Below are positions 21,767 to 32,692 of a stretch of DNA of 64,000 bases, in pieces (the stretch's first letter is position 1; each line of letters opens with the position of its first letter). The DNA lies in NCBI GenBank assembly GCA_036365455.1, contig JAWQUS010000032.1, forward strand, positions 14,020,001-14,084,000, written 5' to 3'. The notes below the pieces were generated by a model that saw only the letters and a program-made list of their open reading frames with translations, searched no databases and had not been told where the DNA came from. A program made the position numbers and the translations under genes. The stretch is from Macrosoma leucophasiata (lineage: Eukaryota; Arthropoda; Insecta; Lepidoptera; Hedylidae).

Positions 21767-21851
21767 ACTACTATTTAGCGGCAGATAGATTAGGTAATGC
21801 GGTGGTGTCTACGCCCTCGAGTCCCAACAGTGCAACTCTACCACCAGTCAA

Positions 21852-22192
21852 AATGAAAACATTTGTATTTTTTATCGACTTCGAGAAGAGAAAGTTTTTG
21901 ATTCGGCTGGTATTTTTTAAATTTATGTATGTACACCGATTATGCTGTGATAACATGAGAAATATACGCACGAACGTAGTAAGAAAGAAAGTCGGGTGGG
22001 CCGTACCCCATATCCACCCCCGAATAATTTATGGCAAATCCCAAGAAATTATGCTTACAAAAAAATAGACTGAAATTCTTGCCGTGGTGCTTTACATAAG
22101 TACAACCCTCTGAAAAACATCTCTAGATACGACCATATCTTACAAACCTCAAGATAGTAGGTTTGCTTAACACAGAAATATGAACAACTAGC
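21852..22192. other. No recognised feature
   Basis: Non-coding, no shared repeat. The short ORF across 21718-22068 begins inside the SINE tail and is not a gene. Confidence 0.35.
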
Positions 22193-22240
22193 TGATGCCC
22201 GCGACTTTGTTCACGTGATGATATGACTTCATTCATACCG
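22193..22240 (+). repeat. GC-headed dispersed repeat, head fragment
   Basis: 'tagctgatgcccgcgacttt' followed by 'gttcacgtgatgat' matches the head of the family. Confidence 0.4.
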
Positions 22241-22564
22241 AGAGGTGTCCAGCGCTAACTGAGGGGTCAAAAGTTATTTTTTTTTTATTCAATTTGTGTA
22301 GTAGAACATCTAAAAAATTACAGTCTAATTGTTAAGCCCAACGGACACGATATTACCCCTAAAAAATATTAACGTATTTGTGTCCATATTAATGTTTATT
22401 CAGTTAGTATATTTTACTTCAATTTTCCAGCTTTCCGATATTTTTCCGGGACAAAAAGTACAAGAAAGCCTTCTCAGGAATCCAATGCATAATAGTACCT
22501 ACCTTGTCTAATAAGTTTCATCGGAATAAGTCCAGAAGTTTCTGCTTGTATACAGCCCATATAG

Positions 22565-22608
22565 TTTTATTACTACTACTACTATTGGTTGTAGTAGTAG
22601 TAGTAATA
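22565..22608. repeat. Inverted trinucleotide microsatellite
   Basis: 'ttactactactactatt' then GGTT then 'gtagtagtagtagtaata' form a hairpin-capable inverted repeat immediately before a LINE tail. Confidence 0.6.
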
Positions 22609-22835
22609 AATACTGATGGTTGCAGAGGCCCAGGAAGACCAAGGCTGACCTACCATGACCAAATAGGTCGAGTTCTGTCTGATGGTGGGGTCAAAAGTCT
22701 TAGCAATCGGCGTGCATGTATGAAGAGAATGATGAAGGTAGACGAGGCACGAGAGGTTTGTCTGAACCGGGATATCTGGCGCTCTACACTCTCTGCCTAC
22801 CCCGTTAGGGACCTGGCGTGAAGATACATACATAC
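22609..22835 (+). mobile_element. RTE-like LINE 3' end
   Basis: About 210 bases nearly identical to 9160-9370. The frame is still open for the C-terminal 70 residues (GCRGPGRPRLTYHDQIG to AYPVRDLA), then a TGA and an (ATAC)n tail. It is severely 5'-truncated. The preceding residues of the open frame come from an unrelated microsatellite. Confidence 0.85.
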
Positions 22836-23273
22836 ATATTTACCTACCATAATTTCCGTAAATTTATTCTTCGTTATATTGTCGCTAAAACCTGTTTATT
22901 TATTTGTATAGATGTATAGATTGTATAGATGATGATTATGTCAATATGCGAAACAAGAGAAATACTTTTTTCTTCATATTATATGTCTTCACGAACGCTT
23001 TTACGACTCATTTTTTCTTAATATTAGGTATCAAATGATCTAAATGTTTTCCTGATTCTCAGAGTTTGTCTCCAAATTCTATACCTATTTCGAAATTGAT
23101 AAAAATACGTCTTGTATGATGCAATAATTCTCTTAGCGCATTTTCACAACAGTTCGTTCATTCACAAGAAATACGATCACAGACGTCGGTTGAACTCGGT
23201 TGCAAGTTTGGCACAATTTCAACAATTTAGCGTAGACTAGCAAACCGTAATATTGTGGCCCTAAATCCACAAT
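22836..23273. other. No recognised feature
   Basis: AT-rich non-coding sequence without shared repeats. Confidence 0.35.
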
Positions 23274-23802
23274 AAAGGTGAACGCACACTTATCCAAACC
23301 GAACATGTGGAACGAATCGAACTAAAGGAGACGTCGCACACATATATCTGAAAGAAACGACCGCGCCGAAAGAATCGACAGCGCCAAATAAAGCCTGTCG
23401 CCCTGTTATTGTATGTATGTATGTATGTATGTATCTTCACGCCAGGTCCTTAACGGGGTAGGCAGAGAGTGTAGAGCGCCAAATATCCCGGTTCAGATTT
23501 TTTTTTGTTATTGTGATGTGATATAAAGCAATGAAGAATTAGTAGTACTCGCGTATTGCTCTGTCATACGAAACTTATAGAATACGACCGTATCCGTCGA
23601 GTCGACCGCATAAATCGCGCCGAATCTGATGACGTCATCCTAATTCGTAGGTATGTATAGGATTTTTGGTGATCTGACAGATTCAGTCGATTCGACGCAG
23701 GCAAGTATGCGAGGTTCTTTAAGATTTCATAAGCATAATTCTCAAATTCGTTTCGTTGGACTCGTTCGACGAGTTCGGTTCGGATAAATGTGCGTTCACT
23801 CT
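23274..23802. mobile_element. TIR element with nested LINE tail
   Basis: Left 'gtgaacgcacacttatccaa' plus 'accgaac' and right 'gttcggttcggataaatgtg' plus 'cgttcac' are inverted repeats of about 27 bp with two mismatches. A minus-strand RTE-like tail (23414-23498) sits inside. Confidence 0.65.
23414..23498 (-). mobile_element. RTE-like LINE 3' tail
   Basis: Six TGTA-type units, then 'tcttcacgccaggtcc' and 'gcagagagtgtagagcgcc', the reverse complement of the LINE end at 9300-9390. Confidence 0.8.
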
Positions 23803-24013
23803 AAGTCAGACTGATCATCGGACATACAGCTGAGATCGATTTATATATATTTAATGTCATTCATAAAGGCTCTTCACGACTACGATCGTGATCCGCTATT
23901 TTTGATCTCATGAAAGTAGCAAACAAGCATACAGTCACATTACAGGCGGCGCGAGGCGTCGGCGGTGTAAGCCCAGCGCCACATTTAAATCTCTGATCAC
24001 GTTCATGTTGCTG

Positions 24014-24052
24014 GAATGATGCGTTCACGAGTGATAATGCATCATTCCAGCT
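24014..24052. repeat. Perfect 13-bp hairpin
   Basis: GCTGGAATGATGC and its reverse complement GCATCATTCCAGC are separated by 13 bases. Function unknown. Confidence 0.6.
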
Positions 24053-24295
24053 GAAAGACGTACACAGCTGGACAAAGCCTTCACCCAAAGACGCCCACAA
24101 TTGTACTGTGCGTCATTTGGGGAGAATATGCAATAATCGCCACGCTTGGCAGGCGGATTGGCGATCGCTGTAGGGATAGTTTTATAGCGGGACGCTGATG
24201 TCCATTCCGCGATATTATCTTTACGACCACCTTTTTGGAATATCTGGCCGTCATTTTTCGGTTGACTGACTGCACTTTGCTGCGCGTCTTTATTT

Positions 24296-24566
24296 GTAGT
24301 AGAGCTCTAGTAACGGAGATCGCGGGCGTAGGTACCACCGCATTACCTAATATACTTGCCGCTAAATGGTAGTGTTCAGCACTATCGTGTTCCGGTCAAG
24401 TGGCCCTGTAATTTCCGGCACAGAAGCATAACACCTTAGGCCTCAGGAGTGATAATGCATCTGCATTTTGACCTCGGTCTTTGTGTGGGTGTCTATAGGC
24501 TGCGTTCATCACTCAACATCAATGTGAACTGCATGCTTGTTTCCCCCCTCCATTACATAAAAAAAA
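24296..24566 (+). mobile_element. Family A retroposon, full length
   Basis: 'gtagtagagctctagtaacg' to 'gaactgcatgcttgtttcc' with an A-run after 'cattacat'. A small deletion is seen around 24402. Confidence 0.75.
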
Positions 24567-24689
24567 GAAAAACTACCGGAACAATTCTTCTCCACTGGAG
24601 GGCAATGGAGTCATCATGTCCCGACGAGTGTCCGGGGTGTGCCGGCATTGAAAATTTAAAGGCATTCATTTCTATTCTTTAGACATTAT

Positions 24690-24899
24690 CACACCGCGGA
24701 CACTCCGCTAAAATTCCATACAAACGCTTAATTTGGTCTCTATTACACAGACATAAATCAGTGACGTGTATTTACACGTGCACCTGTGTAGAAAATACCA
24801 ACTGTCGCCCATAACAGGGGAGGAGATTGGGTGAGGCGGGGCAATTGGGCGGGACGTCGAAGTGTCCATTCTATACGTAGTATTATTACATATTCTCTG
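24690..24899 (+). mobile_element. Family I 210-bp element with 7-bp target duplication
   Basis: Starts CACACCGCGGACACT and ends CATATTCTCTG. Flanks are ACATTAT (left) and ACATTAC (right). A second copy lies inverted at 42575-42783 with its own flanking 7-bp repeat. No ORF. Confidence 0.75.
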
Positions 24900-25302
24900 A
24901 CATTACTATCTCCAATAGATAGGACAGGTGGATGCATACTCATGCTCCACCATGAGCTAATATTCCAGCTAGTGCGTTGGGCACTCCATAGTGCATGTCT
25001 ATATTTAAGATGGTTTTGGCAACGATGCGAGCGTAATCAACTGTACATACTAAGTAATGAAGACTATTGAAGACATATCATTCATCTAGTCTCTAGATTC
25101 TAGCGCATGTCTACGAATAGGACGACCACATTTCAACAAAATTTCGGTTTATTCATCTACACATCTGTATTCTATATATTCTTACAAATTAAAATTGGTG
25201 TGCCTGTTTGTAATATAAAAATCATCTTTATCATTCAGCCAAAAGATTGCCACAACGAACGAGGGCGAAGAAGGAGATGAGGGCCACAGATCACTATACT
25301 AG

Positions 25303-25552
25303 ATGAGGGCGGCCGTTTGTTTGACAGCTACTATAGCGGACTTGACAGTTGGCATTGTGTCCCGAAACAGATAGGCGGTACCGATTTACTGTCAAATACA
25401 AGGAGTTGCATACGTTCATTGTTTCCATTATTGCTGCCACTCTTGGGAACCGACTATTGCTATTAGGCGGTACGAAATGACGTCATTTTGTCTCAAACAA
25501 GAGCAATGTCAGCAGAAGTTAGGCGGTAGCAACCCAGGACGGCCTCATCCAG
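25303..25552. mobile_element. Possible MITE (GATGAGG ends)
   Basis: 'gatgagggcggcc' at the left and 'ggacggcctcatc' at the right are imperfect inverted repeats. 'aggcggta' recurs three times inside. Single copy in the window. Confidence 0.4.
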
Positions 25553-26629
25553 CGATTGCCAGCAACCTTCACCAGGTCGTTGGTCCATATCGTGGGGGAC
25601 CTGAAATTAAGTCTCTTTGCTTAAGATATTTAACCTCTTGTATACCTTAAACTTTAATTCCATGCCCTTACCTACCACTCTGCCCTTGAACTGACAGGAC
25701 CTCAAATACGATGTGACCCCCAATTCCCCGACCTGGAGCTGAAACTTGGCTTCGTAGCCAAGTCATTATGATTTCTTCGAAAGATTTACCTTACCACACC
25801 CCACATCCGGTTCTACTATACCTTTTACTGGGACGAACCATAATTGCGTAAAACAATCCGTCATTATGTCCCATTGTAACACAATACGCAAACGCATTAA
25901 CGTCATCAATATTTCGCACGCTACAACGTCATTATTTTAATTCTTTGAATTGATTGAATGTTTACTTTTTCCTGTATCCTTGATTAGAAAATATAAATCC
26001 GAGGTACTTTTTTTCACTGCCAATTTTTCGTTACGTATTTCTATTGTATAGGCATTCTTTTTAACTATCTCAGATTACTGTTAGTGTCCCACGGTGTCCG
26101 GTTCCATCCATTAATAGCTTGAAATACTATGTTTCGCGGCCTCTAGCACCGTCTCTTCAGATAATATTAAGTACATCTATCTATATTCTATATACGTATT
26201 ATAAAACAAAGTCTGTTTCTACATGGGACACGCGTGATTTTTTTTTTACAGATACATAATCAAGTAACCTTATAAACTAAAATCTCGCCAAACTGACGAA
26301 GCAGTTTGTTGGTAAGGTACAAACTCAGTTTGCTATACTATATGTACCTACCATAGCTTAGTTAATAAGACTTGATCCGAACAGCCAGTTAGAATTCTTC
26401 AATTTCGGTAGAGACATTGGAACCGGCTCCCAAGATCAACCCTATACTAAATTACATTAGATATATAATTTAAAGCCAAAAAGCTTATAATATTTAATTA
26501 TTTATTTGTTGTAAGGCAATGGTTTTTACATTTATTGTTTGGCAGAACGACGTTTGCCGGGACACCTAGTATGTATAAAAAGTTAGTTATTTAAACTTTT
26601 ATGAACTTTTACGTTCGCTAGTCGGGCCT
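25553..26629. other. No recognised feature
   Basis: More than 1 kb without a credible ORF or a repeat shared in the window. Could be unique intergenic sequence. Confidence 0.35.
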
Positions 26630-26875
26630 TAGCCTTCTCGGGATTTCCACGGCTCTGTCTTACGGAGCTTGTTGCAATCACCTGTCTCAGGCCCTGGACC
26701 CACTTAGATCCCAGGAGTGTAAGGAGCTACGGGGCTATTCGGGCCGTTCCGGCCCAGTTCGACTCTGTCTAGCTGCAACGATGAGGCCTACTATCCCGTC
26801 TTAGATCCCAAAAATGTAAACTGCTACCGAGTCACCCGGGCCCTTCCAGCCCAGACCAATCCCATAATGAATCAA
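26630..26875 (+). repeat. GC-rich block with two imperfect repeats
   Basis: 'cttagatcccaggagtgtaa' to 'ttccggcccag' and, about 100 bp later, 'cttagatcccaaaaatgtaa' to 'ttccagcccag'. Much higher GC than its surroundings. Identity unknown. Confidence 0.4.
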
Positions 26876-27333
26876 TCAAGAATGTAAGATGTAAACAATT
26901 TCAGATTATTTGCTGAAGAATGTAATATCTTACAATGGACTTGTAATGAAGGCTTCAACTTCAGACTCAAGTACGATTCTAAAATCGATAGACAACATAT
27001 ATCGTGAATCATTCTTATCGGTAAACATTTCAACGTGAGATCGTTTCATAACAGAGTGCTTTTAATCGAATGCGTATTTATCCTTGATTGTTAATGCTGC
27101 AGTCTGAAAACAGTTGAGGTCAACGGGAAAACGATATGAACTGCTGTGATAATATTTACGTCATATGGTAAAGCTTTTGTAGGACTAGCGGAAGTATTTG
27201 CTAATAGATTTTTTAAGAGAAAACTTCTTTAGCGGCGTTGTGCACTTTTTGTGATGGGTATAAAATGGTAAGCTCGCGTCAGGACCCGTGACCTGATCAA
27301 CCATTCGTAAGACGGAGGGAGAGCAGATTTTAA

Positions 27334-27441
27334 AATCATTACAGAAAACTCATATTCTGTCTTATGAATTTAAAGATATAATATAATACAATATAATAAA
27401 AAGATATTGGTAAGTCAGAATATGAGTTTCCTGTAATGATT
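27334..27441. mobile_element. 108-bp MITE with 26-bp TIRs
   Basis: 'aatcattacagaaaactcat' plus 'attctg' at the left is inverted at the right with one mismatch. The centre is AT-rich. Confidence 0.7.
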
Positions 27442-27652
27442 CATAGCCCTAATTTGCGTATTTATTTTCAAAAATCCTTAATTTTTGTATGTACATCATA
27501 ACAGCTCACTGGATATTAGGGTTGTTGAGGAAGAGATTATGAGGAAGATGAGGAGGAAGAGGAATTGTGACGCGCAAATTTAGAGGATGCGGATGAGGAA
27601 GAGGATTTTTAAATGAGGAAAAGGATGCGGATGAGGAAGCGGAAGAGGAAGA

Positions 27653-27962
27653 ACGTGCGTAACTTCACGCCTGTAATCCCCGAACGGGTAGGCAGAGGTA
27701 AATGCATGCATTCAAGCATACATGCAAACACCCACGACTCGCCGGTTACTTTTTGGCCCATGTAACAGGTGGCGAACCTGTTGCCATCTCCAGGCACATT
27801 GCCAAACGCTGAGGTACCTACTGGGAAACCTCCACAAAATGGAAAAAGCCCAATAGCACCAGAGATTAACCGTTATCTCTGATAGTCTCCGACCCGGGAA
27901 TCGAACCCAGGACCCCCAGCGTAGTAGTAGTGGCCTGCTATAACTATGCTACTGAGGCAGTT
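27653..27962 (-). mobile_element. Family D tRNA-derived SINE nested in hAT
   Basis: Reverse complement of the copy at 18507. The B box reads 'gggaatcgaacccagg' on the plus strand and the tail end is 'gtaacttcacgcctgtaatc'. Confidence 0.8.
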
Positions 27963-27967
27963 AATGA

Positions 27968-28754
27968 TATAATAATGAACCGTTGAAACGTCCCATTGCT
28001 GGGCACGAGTCTCTCCCCTTCTTGAGGGAAGGCTGGAGCTTACTCCACCACGCTGCTCCAATGCGGGTTGGTGGAGATAACGGTTAGTGGCCAACCCGCT
28101 GTCGGATGTTTTCAAACCGCCCATACATATGGCCTGGGACAAGGTTTAACGACTGCTATTTATCTATAGCAACCGGGACCGTCGGCTTAACCCTTTATTC
28201 CCATCGCCCCCCTCTGAGACCGGCCACCCCGGTACTCGTTAGTTTCATTTGCCCCTTTCATAGTTATACTGCAATGGTTTATTCGTATTTCGTATCGGAC
28301 GTTAGGTAAGTACCAATAGTCGAAAATTGACTTAGGTGATAATTTTTCAATTTGTCATTTATTTCGTCATGAGTGTCGTTATCATGGTTCTTGTGGGTGT
28401 TGAATTCGATAGTGGTGTCAAAATATGAATCGAAGATGGTGGCAATTTTCGACTATTGGTACCTAACGTCCGATGTGAAATGCGAATAAACCATTGCAGT
28501 ATAACTATGAAGGGGGCAAATGAAACTAACGACCACCGGGGTGGCCGTTGGCACTAATAGTGCCAACGACCACCCCGGTTCCGGTCTCAGAGGAGGCCGA
28601 TGGGAATAAACGGGCTCAACGTGCTCTTCGAAGCACGGAAACGCGCATTTTAATTTGCCACTAGTGGTCACCCGTCACATACCCGACTGCACCCATATCG
28701 CTTAATCGAGTAGATCGCTTGCGTTCTTCACCAGCCGCGAGGTTTTCGCGCTTC
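27968..28754 (-). mobile_element. Family B 5S-derived SINE split by a foldback element
   Basis: The body and tail half is 27968-28190 ('cccattgctgggcacgagtc' to 'gtcggcttaa'). The 5S-like head half is 28615-28754 ('caacgtgctcttcgaagcac' to 'ttcaccagccgcgagg'). The foldback at 28191-28614 separates them. Confidence 0.75.
28191..28614. mobile_element. Family C foldback element
   Basis: Inverted arms: 'ccctttattcccatcg' to about 28325 on the left and 'cgatgggaataaacggg' back to about 28442 on the right. They share 'ctctgagaccgg', 'ttatactgcaatggtttatt', 'cggacgttaggta' and 'ccaatagtcgaaaattg'. Flanked by CTTAA (28186-28190) and CTCAA (28615-28619). The right arm also has an internal hairpin around 'ttggcactaatagtgccaa'. 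The same junction with the SINE recurs at 63753. Confidence 0.75.
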
Positions 28755-28860
28755 AGAAAGATGAAAAGAGGATGATACGAAATTATAAATACTAGCGGAT
28801 CCAACCCCCAAAATCCGCTGAACTGTCTCTATGTACATAACTACATACGTACATACATAC

Positions 28861-29490
28861 AAAAAAAAAACGGTAAGTGCGAGGTCGACTCGCGTGGTGA
28901 GGGTTCCGTAATTTTAATAAATATTTTCGAAAATATTACAGTATTAAAATGCAGGGACATAACGGTTACGGTGGTACCGGCAGGGGAGGTTATATTATTC
29001 AGAATTTTCGTTTTAATTTGAATATTCAAACTTCTTATAGGTTTTCCAGTAATCTAAAGGCAAATAATATTTTTCACATTTTTTTCAAAATTTTAAGTTC
29101 GGTAGTTTCGGAGATAATGGTCAATGGTCAATTTTTGTCGTTTTTCTTAAATAGGTAACTTCAAATTTGTTTATGCAAATATTAAATAAAAAATATCTGA
29201 GATGTTGACAACAACCTTTTTCATTATGTCACACGACACAGTTTACGAATATTTTTTTTTATTTCCTGATTTACCCCACTAAAGTGTCCCCCCTGTTTAA
29301 AATTTATTGTTTTACTTGACGTGTTCATTTTTGGGTCACCAATTTACATATATCCATCAAATTTCAACTCAATCGGTCGAGTAGTTTCGGAGCAAATTGG
29401 CTGTGACAGTCGGACAGACAGACAGACAGACGCACGAGTGATCCTATAAGGGTTCCTTTTTTCCTTTTAAGGAACGGAACCCTAAAAAAA
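28861..29490 (+). mobile_element. 'ggttccgt / acggaaccct' element nested in hAT
   Basis: Starts with an A-run and 'cggtaagtgcgaggtcgact', soon reads 'gagggttccgta', and ends 'ggaacggaaccctaaaaa'. It has a GACA microsatellite near 29415. Absent from the sister hAT copy at 62760, so it inserted later. Confidence 0.65.
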
Positions 29491-29839
29491 ATTAAAAGGG
29501 CATTTTCCAGTGGACCAAACTCTGATTCTAAACCATTCTCAAAACACACACAATAATGAATCATAAAATCGGTCCAGCAGTTACGGACGAGTTCAGTAAC
29601 ATACTCGTATCTACACAACACACGCACACAAAAAAATATGAGTGAATGATACAATTTAATTTAGAAATTGAAATGAAAATAGGAATGCAGTCTTTATTTC
29701 TTTGTTACTTAGGTACTTAAGCCGAATATTATTAATCAAAATAAAAGAATTGAATACTATTAATCAAAATTAATTATAGGGAGGTTAATTTTTATAAAAA
29801 TAATTTGAAAGCTGTTTTCCCTGACAACCGGTTTCTTAG

Positions 29840-29908
29840 CTCATCGTATTAAATATACCAATCCAGCATTGCTAAAAAGTCGTTCACTAGGACAATTGAT
29901 GGAAGAGA
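29840..29908 (-). pseudogene. hAT transposase C-terminal remnant
   Basis: On the minus strand this encodes the same stretch as 63118-63218, around SERLFSNAGLV, the conserved part of the hAT C-terminal dimerisation domain. All upstream domains (zinc finger, catalytic DDE core) are missing, and a Penelope-like fragment breaks the sequence at 29908. Confidence 0.6.
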
Positions 29909-30363
29909 AGCCGAACCATTACATCCGGTTTGATAAAATTCAAATACTCGCTAGAGAACACAAACCCATTCCACGAATGGTACGCGAGGCTATTGAAATT
30001 AAAAAACACCCAAATTTCAATAGAGAAGATAGATGGCGATTATCAACATCATGGGATCCCATACTTAGCAAGATTTAATCCCAGCCGCAGCAGTCTGCAA
30101 GACCTCAAGATACCATAAGTAATTATTGTGTTAATCCTGAACGCTACGCAAGGCGTTTACGAAATCGATGGAGGTAGCTACATATAATTTTTTCGAACTT
30201 CTGTCAGACAAATGTCACCTCAGTCTGCCCGGGACCACGGAAGCTGAAAAGCGACCGAAACGTCGGGTTGATTTTAAAAATCATTTTAGTTTAATATACG
30301 CGAGATAAATCCGTAAAAATAGTTTTATTTCAATGAGTGTAGCTCGCGAAAACCTAAGAACAT
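29909..30363 (+). pseudogene. Penelope-like element 3' end with endonuclease fragment
   Basis: The open frame to 30078 reads FDKIQILAREHKPIPRMVREAIEIKK then LSTSWDPILSKI. This matches the pattern at the end of the GIY-YIG endonuclease domain of Penelope-like retroelements (an EAIEIKKH-type helix followed by LSRAW-like residues). The GIY-YIG catalytic part and reverse transcriptase are absent. The tail carries CGACCGAAACGTCGG and 'agctcgcgaaaacctaag', also found at 182, 18838 and 20331. It is inserted into the hAT remnant. Recognition is by motif only. Confidence 0.6.
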
Positions 30364-30869
30364 AAAATGTATGTCAATAAAATTAAAACAAACTAGCAAG
30401 GAGCAGCGCCAGTGGCGGGCGGGGAGGTCTCGCTCGCTTGTTCGGCCCGGCATCGCGCTGCGGCGTGTGTGTGCATTCCCATGGATACAAGACGCGCATG
30501 CGCAATGAAATTCCTCATAAATTCCTCTTAAATTTTGAGGAAGCGGTAGCGGAAGAGGATTTTTTTGTTTTTATTTATGAGGATGCGGAAACGGTTGAGG
30601 AACCCAAAATATTACGGAACTTCCTCATTATGAGGAAGAGGAAGAGGAATCCTCAACAATCCTACTGGATATCTAACTCCAATGGCTCCGTTCAGTGGTG
30701 TTTGCTACGCACATCATAGTTCTGGGAATTAAATTTTATTCAAGGAACCAACCACTTCAATACCAGAAGCTATTTTTGATCTCAAAGAACTAGGAAACTA
30801 AGATAGCGGTCTGAAAGTCTGGTTTATTCTGGATACAGGAAAATGCAAATTATTATCGTGTAATATTTA

Positions 30870-30983
30870 ACTGGTGGTAGAGCTTTAGTGAGCGTTTGAG
30901 GATGTAAGCACATTACCAAATATAAGTGTTGATAAATGGTAGTGTGCCCCTACCGCGTTCCATCATTTGTAATGTATACGATA
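30870..30983 (+). mobile_element. Family A fragment, divergent
   Basis: 'actggtggtagagctttagt' to 'gttccatcatttgtaatgta'. The 3' two thirds are missing. Confidence 0.55.
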
Positions 30984-31899
30984 ATAATTTTTGGTGCAAA
31001 AAAAAAACTATTTAAAAAATGTCGTTTTGCTCTCTTTTTGCACCCGCAATGTAGGGTTGTTGGTCGACAGTTACTCGTTAACCTGTAAGCCTACTTCGAT
31101 GTGTTAAACATATTATATACAATTTTTTTTCATACGTTCAAATATGGCCGAAAAAATAATAGCTTCTTGTAGGCTTCAAAACACTAAAAAGGAGAGAAGG
31201 TAAGCATGCATTTCTTTTTATTTAAAAACTTAATTTCGCTCCTCACATCACCCTTCCTGCTTCCAAATGTAACTAATTTTTAAATTACACAATGACCAAA
31301 AACATAATCAGATAACATCTTAAAATGCTTACAAAACTCGTTTAACTTTTATTAGCTGCCATCAAGATAACTAAATAAAGCCGACATTATTTTTTAGTAC
31401 CTCCTTGTTGTAAGTTACCTTTAAGAAAGTTCATTTATAATTACATTTGGCAAGCATCCTCAAAGGTTATACGATCCTAGTACTTGAATTTCAAATGTTT
31501 TGTATTTATTTCTACTAAATGTAACATAACCGTTCAGCTGATGAATAAATTAGTTTTTTTAGGTCTCTAAAAACTTGAAACTTGATCAAAATATCCTTGA
31601 AATTCAGAACTTTTTTTATCTCTAAATCTTTAGAAGTAAGTCCAAGAATAATTTAACTACGCGAGCCCAAATTACATAGATTTGTTGTTCTTTCGTCCAT
31701 AATAGCACTATGTAGGTTAGGTACATAATGAGCTCCCTTTTCCACACCCTTCTTTGGATAGAACTATGTAGGTACTTCGTATTTTTCTGTTGTTGTTTGG
31801 ATATTCTTCGTATTTGGAACGGCAATACCTATATTTAATTCTATGATGCATGTATATTTATTGGTTCATTTTGTCAACAAGAGTAATATACTCGTATTC
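30984..31899. other. No recognised feature
   Basis: AT-rich, non-coding, no shared repeats. Confidence 0.35.
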
Positions 31900-32075
31900 T
31901 GACTTACGTAACTCCACGCCTGTATTTCCCGAAGGGGTAGGCAAAGGTAAATGCATGCATACCTACAAACATACATGCAAACACTTCAAGAAAATTGAAT
32001 TTCCAAGAACACTTACCCTTCAACCCGGTCATCGAACTCAGGACTTTCTACCACTAGACTCCTGAGATAGTAAAT
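31900..32075 (-). mobile_element. Family D tRNA-derived SINE, partial
   Basis: 'acgtaactccacgcctgtat' and 'cgaaggggtaggcaaaggta' followed by 'gtcatcgaactcaggac' (B-box region inverted). A large internal deletion compared with 27653. Confidence 0.65.
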
Positions 32076-32442
32076 TTAAGGACCTAAATTGTTTAGTTTA
32101 GTGCCTGCTCCCACGAACTCCAGCATTGGTGATTTAAATACCACCAGTCAAGTTAGTCAGCTAGTCTTCTTATAGGTTTTCCTGTGGTAATACATAGTGT
32201 AGTATAGATAATAAATTAAGAAACGATTTGAGTTACGGCCCGCTACGGAAAATGAGGAGTAAAATCAAGTGAAACGTGAAAGTTGAGGCGTTACGCAAGA
32301 TTCGTGCGCGATTCCACCGCGAGCGCTGCAACCGAACGGAGTGGTTCACTCGGCCGCACACTAGCGAACTCTTTACGCACACCGAGTAAATACCATCGTG
32401 CGTCGGAGCTGACACACACACTTTTCCATAATATATATATAC
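32076..32442. other. No recognised feature
   Basis: Two opposing short ORFs overlap here. Neither has recognisable features. Confidence 0.3.
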
Positions 32443-32692
32443 TAGCTGACCCGGCAAACTTCGTATTGCCTCAGAATGAAATAAGGTGTCAAAGGCTTGT
32501 GATAGATACGGACTATTTGTATGGAAAAATACAATTGTGGTTTTTACTGTTTCCCTTCAATTTCTTCATATTTTCTTACCTTTTAAAAATCATTCAAAAC
32601 CAAAATTAGCCAAATCGGTGAAGCCATTCACGCGTGATGCCGTGACCAAGGAAAACGGGTTGCATTTTTATATATATAGACGTGGCCGGCTA
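32443..32692 (+). repeat. 'TAGCTGACCCGGCAAACTTC' repeat
   Basis: Same order as 10303: head, 'ctgtttcccttcaatttctt', and terminal 'tttttatatatatagacg'. Confidence 0.75.

Larger units (their letters stand above)
20697..21851 (-). mobile_element. Family A retroposon interrupted by a 5S-derived SINE
   Basis: The 3' part (20697-20957) ends at 'actactatttag'. The 5' part resumes at 21767 with the same 12 bases and continues to 'aactctaccaccagtc'. The 12-bp duplication ACTACTATTTAG (20946-20957 and 21767-21778) marks the insertion of the SINE in between. Confidence 0.8.
27517..30664 (-). mobile_element. Composite hAT element with 8-bp target duplication
   Basis: Left end TAGGGTTGTTGAGGA and inverted right end (reverse complement TAGGATTGTTGAGGA) differ at one base. 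Both sides are flanked by CTGGATAT (27509-27516 and 30665-30672). Subterminal GAGGAAG-type repeats fill both ends. A transposase C-terminal remnant lies on the minus strand at about 29840-29908. The interior holds a tRNA-derived SINE, a 5S-derived SINE, a foldback, a 'ggttccgt' element and a Penelope-like fragment. A related copy starts at 62760 on the plus strand. Confidence 0.85.

Noticed and set aside
30438..30719. 93-codon ORF rich in acidic residues
   Set aside because: Covers the GAGGAAG-type subterminal repeats of the hAT element. The reading frame is a by-product of the repeats.
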